This document shows positions 6,186 through 7,734 of a stretch of DNA of 7,734 nucleotides, in pieces; the stretch's first letter is position 1, and every line of letters starts with the position of its first letter. The stretch lies in the NCBI GenBank assembly GCA_046049545.1, contig JBJORF010000142.1:1-7734 (forward strand), given 5' to 3'. The notes below the pieces were generated by a model, which worked only from the letters and a program-made list of their open reading frames with translations, had not been told where the DNA came from and made no database searches. A program made the position numbers and the translations under genes. The DNA is from Romeriopsis sp046049545. Its GTDB lineage: Bacteria; Cyanobacteriota; Cyanobacteriia; Leptolyngbyales; Leptolyngbyaceae.

Positions 6186-6827
6186 ATGAATCTTTGGGAC
6201 AGTTGGCCGAAACCCTGGAATAGGGAGCAATGCAGAGAATATTTTGTCCGTTCGACTGCGTTCACCACACTGCAAGCGCTCGCCGACTTGAGTGGGGTTG
6301 CTCGCCCAAATCTCTCCCGATGGCGCAAGGCTGACCTGGACGGCCCGAACGATTGGGATGTGGCGCAAGCAGAATTCCGCACTGAGTTGCGGGCGGCGAC
6401 CCACGACAAGACGATCGATAACGTCTCCACCGACCTCGCCACGCTGGAAACGTCGCATGTTGAGGCTTATCAATTACTGCGGGAATGCGCGATCGCCAAG
6501 GTCCGATCGCTGAAATCCAAAATCGACCAAGCGGGCAAAGGTGCGGCGATGCTGCCGGGGATTGCGGTGGATAGTATGCCCGATGAGATGGTGAAAGCCG
6601 ATGCCGATGCGAAAGTGCAAGCTCAGGCGCAAGTCGTCAAAGATACGGACGTGCAGGATTTGCGGCAACTCTCTACGGTGATTGACCTGGCAATTAAAGG
6701 GGAGCGGATGATTTTGGGCGGTGAGTATGAGGACTTAAATAAAGCAGTGCAAGCTCTTACAAAAGCAGGACTGGAAGTACGAATCCCGTCATCAAAGGTG
6801 TTAGTCAACGGCCTCCGTGATGAATAG
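6186..6827 (+). CDS. Terminase small-subunit-like HTH protein
   Basis: The 213-residue product has an N-terminal helix-turn-helix (about 27-50: TTLQALADLSGVARPNLSRW), a long helical, probably coiled middle (about 88-118) and a charged helical C-terminal region with DLAIKGERMILGG (167-179). This HTH-plus-helices layout and the 'IDLAIKGER' type of motif are seen in phage small terminases and related packaging-recognition proteins, which bind the genome end and load the large terminase. The assignment is by pattern, not by a sequence search. The ATG at 6186 is chosen because the duplicated relic at 5167 starts at the same point; a TTG at 6159 would add nine residues. Neither has a strong ribosome binding site. 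The gene overlaps the next by eight bases. No large terminase follows, which is unusual for a phage. Confidence 0.65.
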   Translation: MNLWDSWPKPWNREQCREYFVRSTAFTTLQALADLSGVARPNLSRWRKADLDGPNDWDVAQAEFRTELRAATHDKTIDNVSTDLATLETSHVEAYQLLRECAIAKVRSLKSKIDQAGKGAAMLPGIAVDSMPDEMVKADADAKVQAQAQVVKDTDVQDLRQLSTVIDLAIKGERMILGGEYEDLNKAVQALTKAGLEVRIPSSKVLVNGLRDE

Positions 6828-7128
6828 GCCACTCCTCCCCCGTACGATCGCCCACCTTCAACCGCCGGAACCGTCATCCCTGCAATTGCCCAAAAATGCA
6901 CACGAACGCGATCGACTGGAAGCGATCGCACAATGGCAACTGGATTTACTGCTGCACCGGATTGAATGGGGGCAATGGGGACTGGTGGGAGCGTCGGCCA
7001 AGAACGCGATCGCGACGCTGCGGACATTGCGCCAACTGTACCCGCCCACGGCTGAGGGGTTGGCGAAAATTGCCGCTGATCAGGGCATCCGGCCTGAAGA
7101 TTTCATTCGGGCCTTGAATTGTGATTGA
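6820..7128 (+). CDS. Hypothetical protein coupled to the terminase-like gene
   Basis: The start ATG (6820) overlaps the previous stop by eight bases; a GTG three bases earlier is an alternative. No ribosome binding site is obvious, so translation probably depends on the upstream gene. The 102-residue product has a proline-rich N-terminus, a helical middle (HERDRLEAIAQWQLDLLLHRIEW) and a C-terminal helix pair ending EDFIRALN. Two HIP1 octamers lie in its coding sequence (6922-6929, 7006-7013), showing long residence in a cyanobacterial genome. I do not recognise the family; position suggests a packaging or head-gene accessory. Confidence 0.7.
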   Translation: MNRPLLPRTIAHLQPPEPSSLQLPKNAHERDRLEAIAQWQLDLLLHRIEWGQWGLVGASAKNAIATLRTLRQLYPPTAEGLAKIAADQGIRPEDFIRALNCD

Positions 7129-7144
7129 TTCCAAAATTTTGGAA
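7129..7144. terminator. 16-bp palindrome between convergent genes
   Basis: TTCCAAAATTTTGGAA is a perfect palindrome in the 22-base gap between two converging genes. It could fold in either transcript, but the stem is short and AT-rich, so it would be a weak terminator. A protein-binding site is the alternative. Confidence 0.35.
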
Positions 7145-7150
7145 AATCCC

Positions 7151-7534
7151 TTACTTCACCGGCCTAGCAAAACTGCCATTACCCAAACTGCGCCATCCCG
7201 TCGCATGGGCAATCAGCATATCTAAGGTCAGGTTGCCGCCCGATCGTGATTGATTCTCCAGTTGCGTCAGGTTGAGATTGTACAGACTGACCAACCGTTC
7301 CCGACTGGCAATGTCGGGGACTGAGTTCACGGCGATCGTCTCCAGAGATTCCGTCATCCGCTGCACCAACGGCAAAATGTCTGGGGACAATTCGGCTGAT
7401 GCTGATGCACCGGATGCAATTTGGTTGATAGCATTCTCTACTTTCTCGGCTTCACCCGATCGCCACAATGCCACTACTTTTTTGATGGGGTCAATTAACT
7501 CATTCGGAATTCTGACCATTTCACTCGCCGCCAT
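7151..7534 (-). CDS. Putative small DNA-binding regulator (RHH-like N-terminus)
   Basis: The frame is open from 7702, but the start is placed at 7534. AGGTGA stands just before it, and the upstream 57 codons look non-coding (low-complexity, with an AT-rich palindrome and promoter-like bases). The 127-residue product begins MAASEMVRIPNELIDPIKKVVALWR. A short strand followed by a helix is the look of ribbon-helix-helix-type proteins that cyanobacterial plasmids and prophages use for regulation. A helical middle follows, then a C-terminal SLGNGSFARPVK tail. The gene is convergent to the packaging-type genes and could repress from the right side, perhaps at the inverted repeat at 7694-7721. No family match is certain. 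Confidence 0.65.
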   Translation of the reverse strand: MAASEMVRIPNELIDPIKKVVALWRSGEAEKVENAINQIASGASASAELSPDILPLVQRMTESLETIAVNSVPDIASRERLVSLYNLNLTQLENQSRSGGNLTLDMLIAHATGWRSLGNGSFARPVK

Positions 7535-7640
7535 GCTGTCACCTGCTATCGATCGGAATACATTAGCTATTCTAATCTGTGAGCCAGTTTTAGGGGTTTT
7601 CTGGCATTTTGATTGATAGCAGTAGCTTATCGGTAAAGGC

Positions 7641-7652
7641 AATCGATCGATT
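7641..7652. repeat. 12-bp perfect palindrome
   Basis: AATCGATCGATT is a perfect palindrome about 107 bases upstream of the regulator start, in a gene-free stretch. It has a CGATCG core like HIP1, so it may be only a HIP1-type variant rather than an operator. Confidence 0.4.
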
Positions 7653-7693
7653 GAGTTGATGATGATTACGTAAATGTTGGGTTTGAGGTGGCT

Positions 7694-7721
7694 ATTTGAC
7701 AAAATGTAGATTTCGTCAAAT
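7694..7721. promoter_or_regulatory. Operator-like 28-bp inverted repeat with promoter elements
   Basis: ATTTGACAAAAT and ATTTCGTCAAAT are inverted copies matching at 11 of 12 positions around GTAG. The left arm contains a consensus -35 (TTGACA, 7696-7701), and TAAAAT lies just after the right arm (7724-7729). The 22-base gap between these hexamers is too long for a standard promoter, so the pairing is doubtful. The site is probably an operator or activator site for a rightward gene beyond the window. Confidence 0.5.
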
Positions 7722-7734
7722 GCTAAAATGGATT

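Noticed and set aside
6081..6473. Minus-strand 130-residue frame over the terminase-like gene start
   Set aside because: It overlaps the HTH-coding region and the conserved GAACG repeats; no motif is visible in its translation.
7535..7702. Upstream extension of the regulator frame (57 extra codons)
   Set aside because: A good ribosome binding site stands before 7534, and the extension crosses palindromic, AT-rich DNA with a low-quality translation.

Overview
The window looks cyanobacterial. The HIP1 octamer GCGATCGC occurs at least four times (1983-1990, 6489-6496, 6922-6929, 7006-7013), with many further CGATCG cores. Two Uma2-family nuclease genes and a NACHT-type NTPase ending in pentapeptide repeats also fit a cyanobacterium, probably filamentous and non-heterocystous; the genus cannot be read from this sequence.

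Left part (1-2393), host side. The C-terminal part of a NACHT/pentapeptide-repeat protein comes first. It is interrupted by an in-frame TGA just before its Walker B motif, so the gene looks broken. A complete Uma2 gene follows, then a hairpin terminator and the 3' half of a tRNA-Pro(CGG) gene on the minus strand. The tRNA homology stops exactly at the anticodon loop and no 5' half follows. This is the arrangement left when an element integrates into a tRNA gene, and the geometry puts the element to the right, running past the window end.

Right part (2394-7734), inferred integrated phage or phage-derived island. A 300-base non-coding stretch carries seven copies of an ACCTAC-type motif in both orientations, close to the junction. 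Next is a second Uma2 gene, about 70% identical to the first and sharing its promoter/leader. Then comes a tight plus-strand operon of four genes whose ends overlap by 1-4 bases: two or three small unknown proteins and a RuvC-like Holliday junction resolvase. Beyond it is a tandemly duplicated slot. Each copy holds a minus-strand gene for an exported protein (a lipoprotein in one, a Sec-exported protein in the other, both starting MFRKSIALL). Each is bordered by a RuvC-like 3' end and a terminase-small-subunit-like 5' end; the inner borders survive only as short relics. After the slot come the intact terminase-small-subunit-like gene, an overlapping small gene, and a convergent gene for a probable small DNA-binding regulator. 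The window ends with an operator-like inverted repeat.

How the genes may work together (inference): the RuvC-like enzyme would resolve branched DNA before packaging and the HTH protein would help recognise DNA for packaging. The two reverse-oriented exported proteins look like 'moron' cargo, expressed independently and altering the host envelope. No integrase, large terminase or structural gene lies in the window, so prophage, remnant and satellite cannot be told apart.
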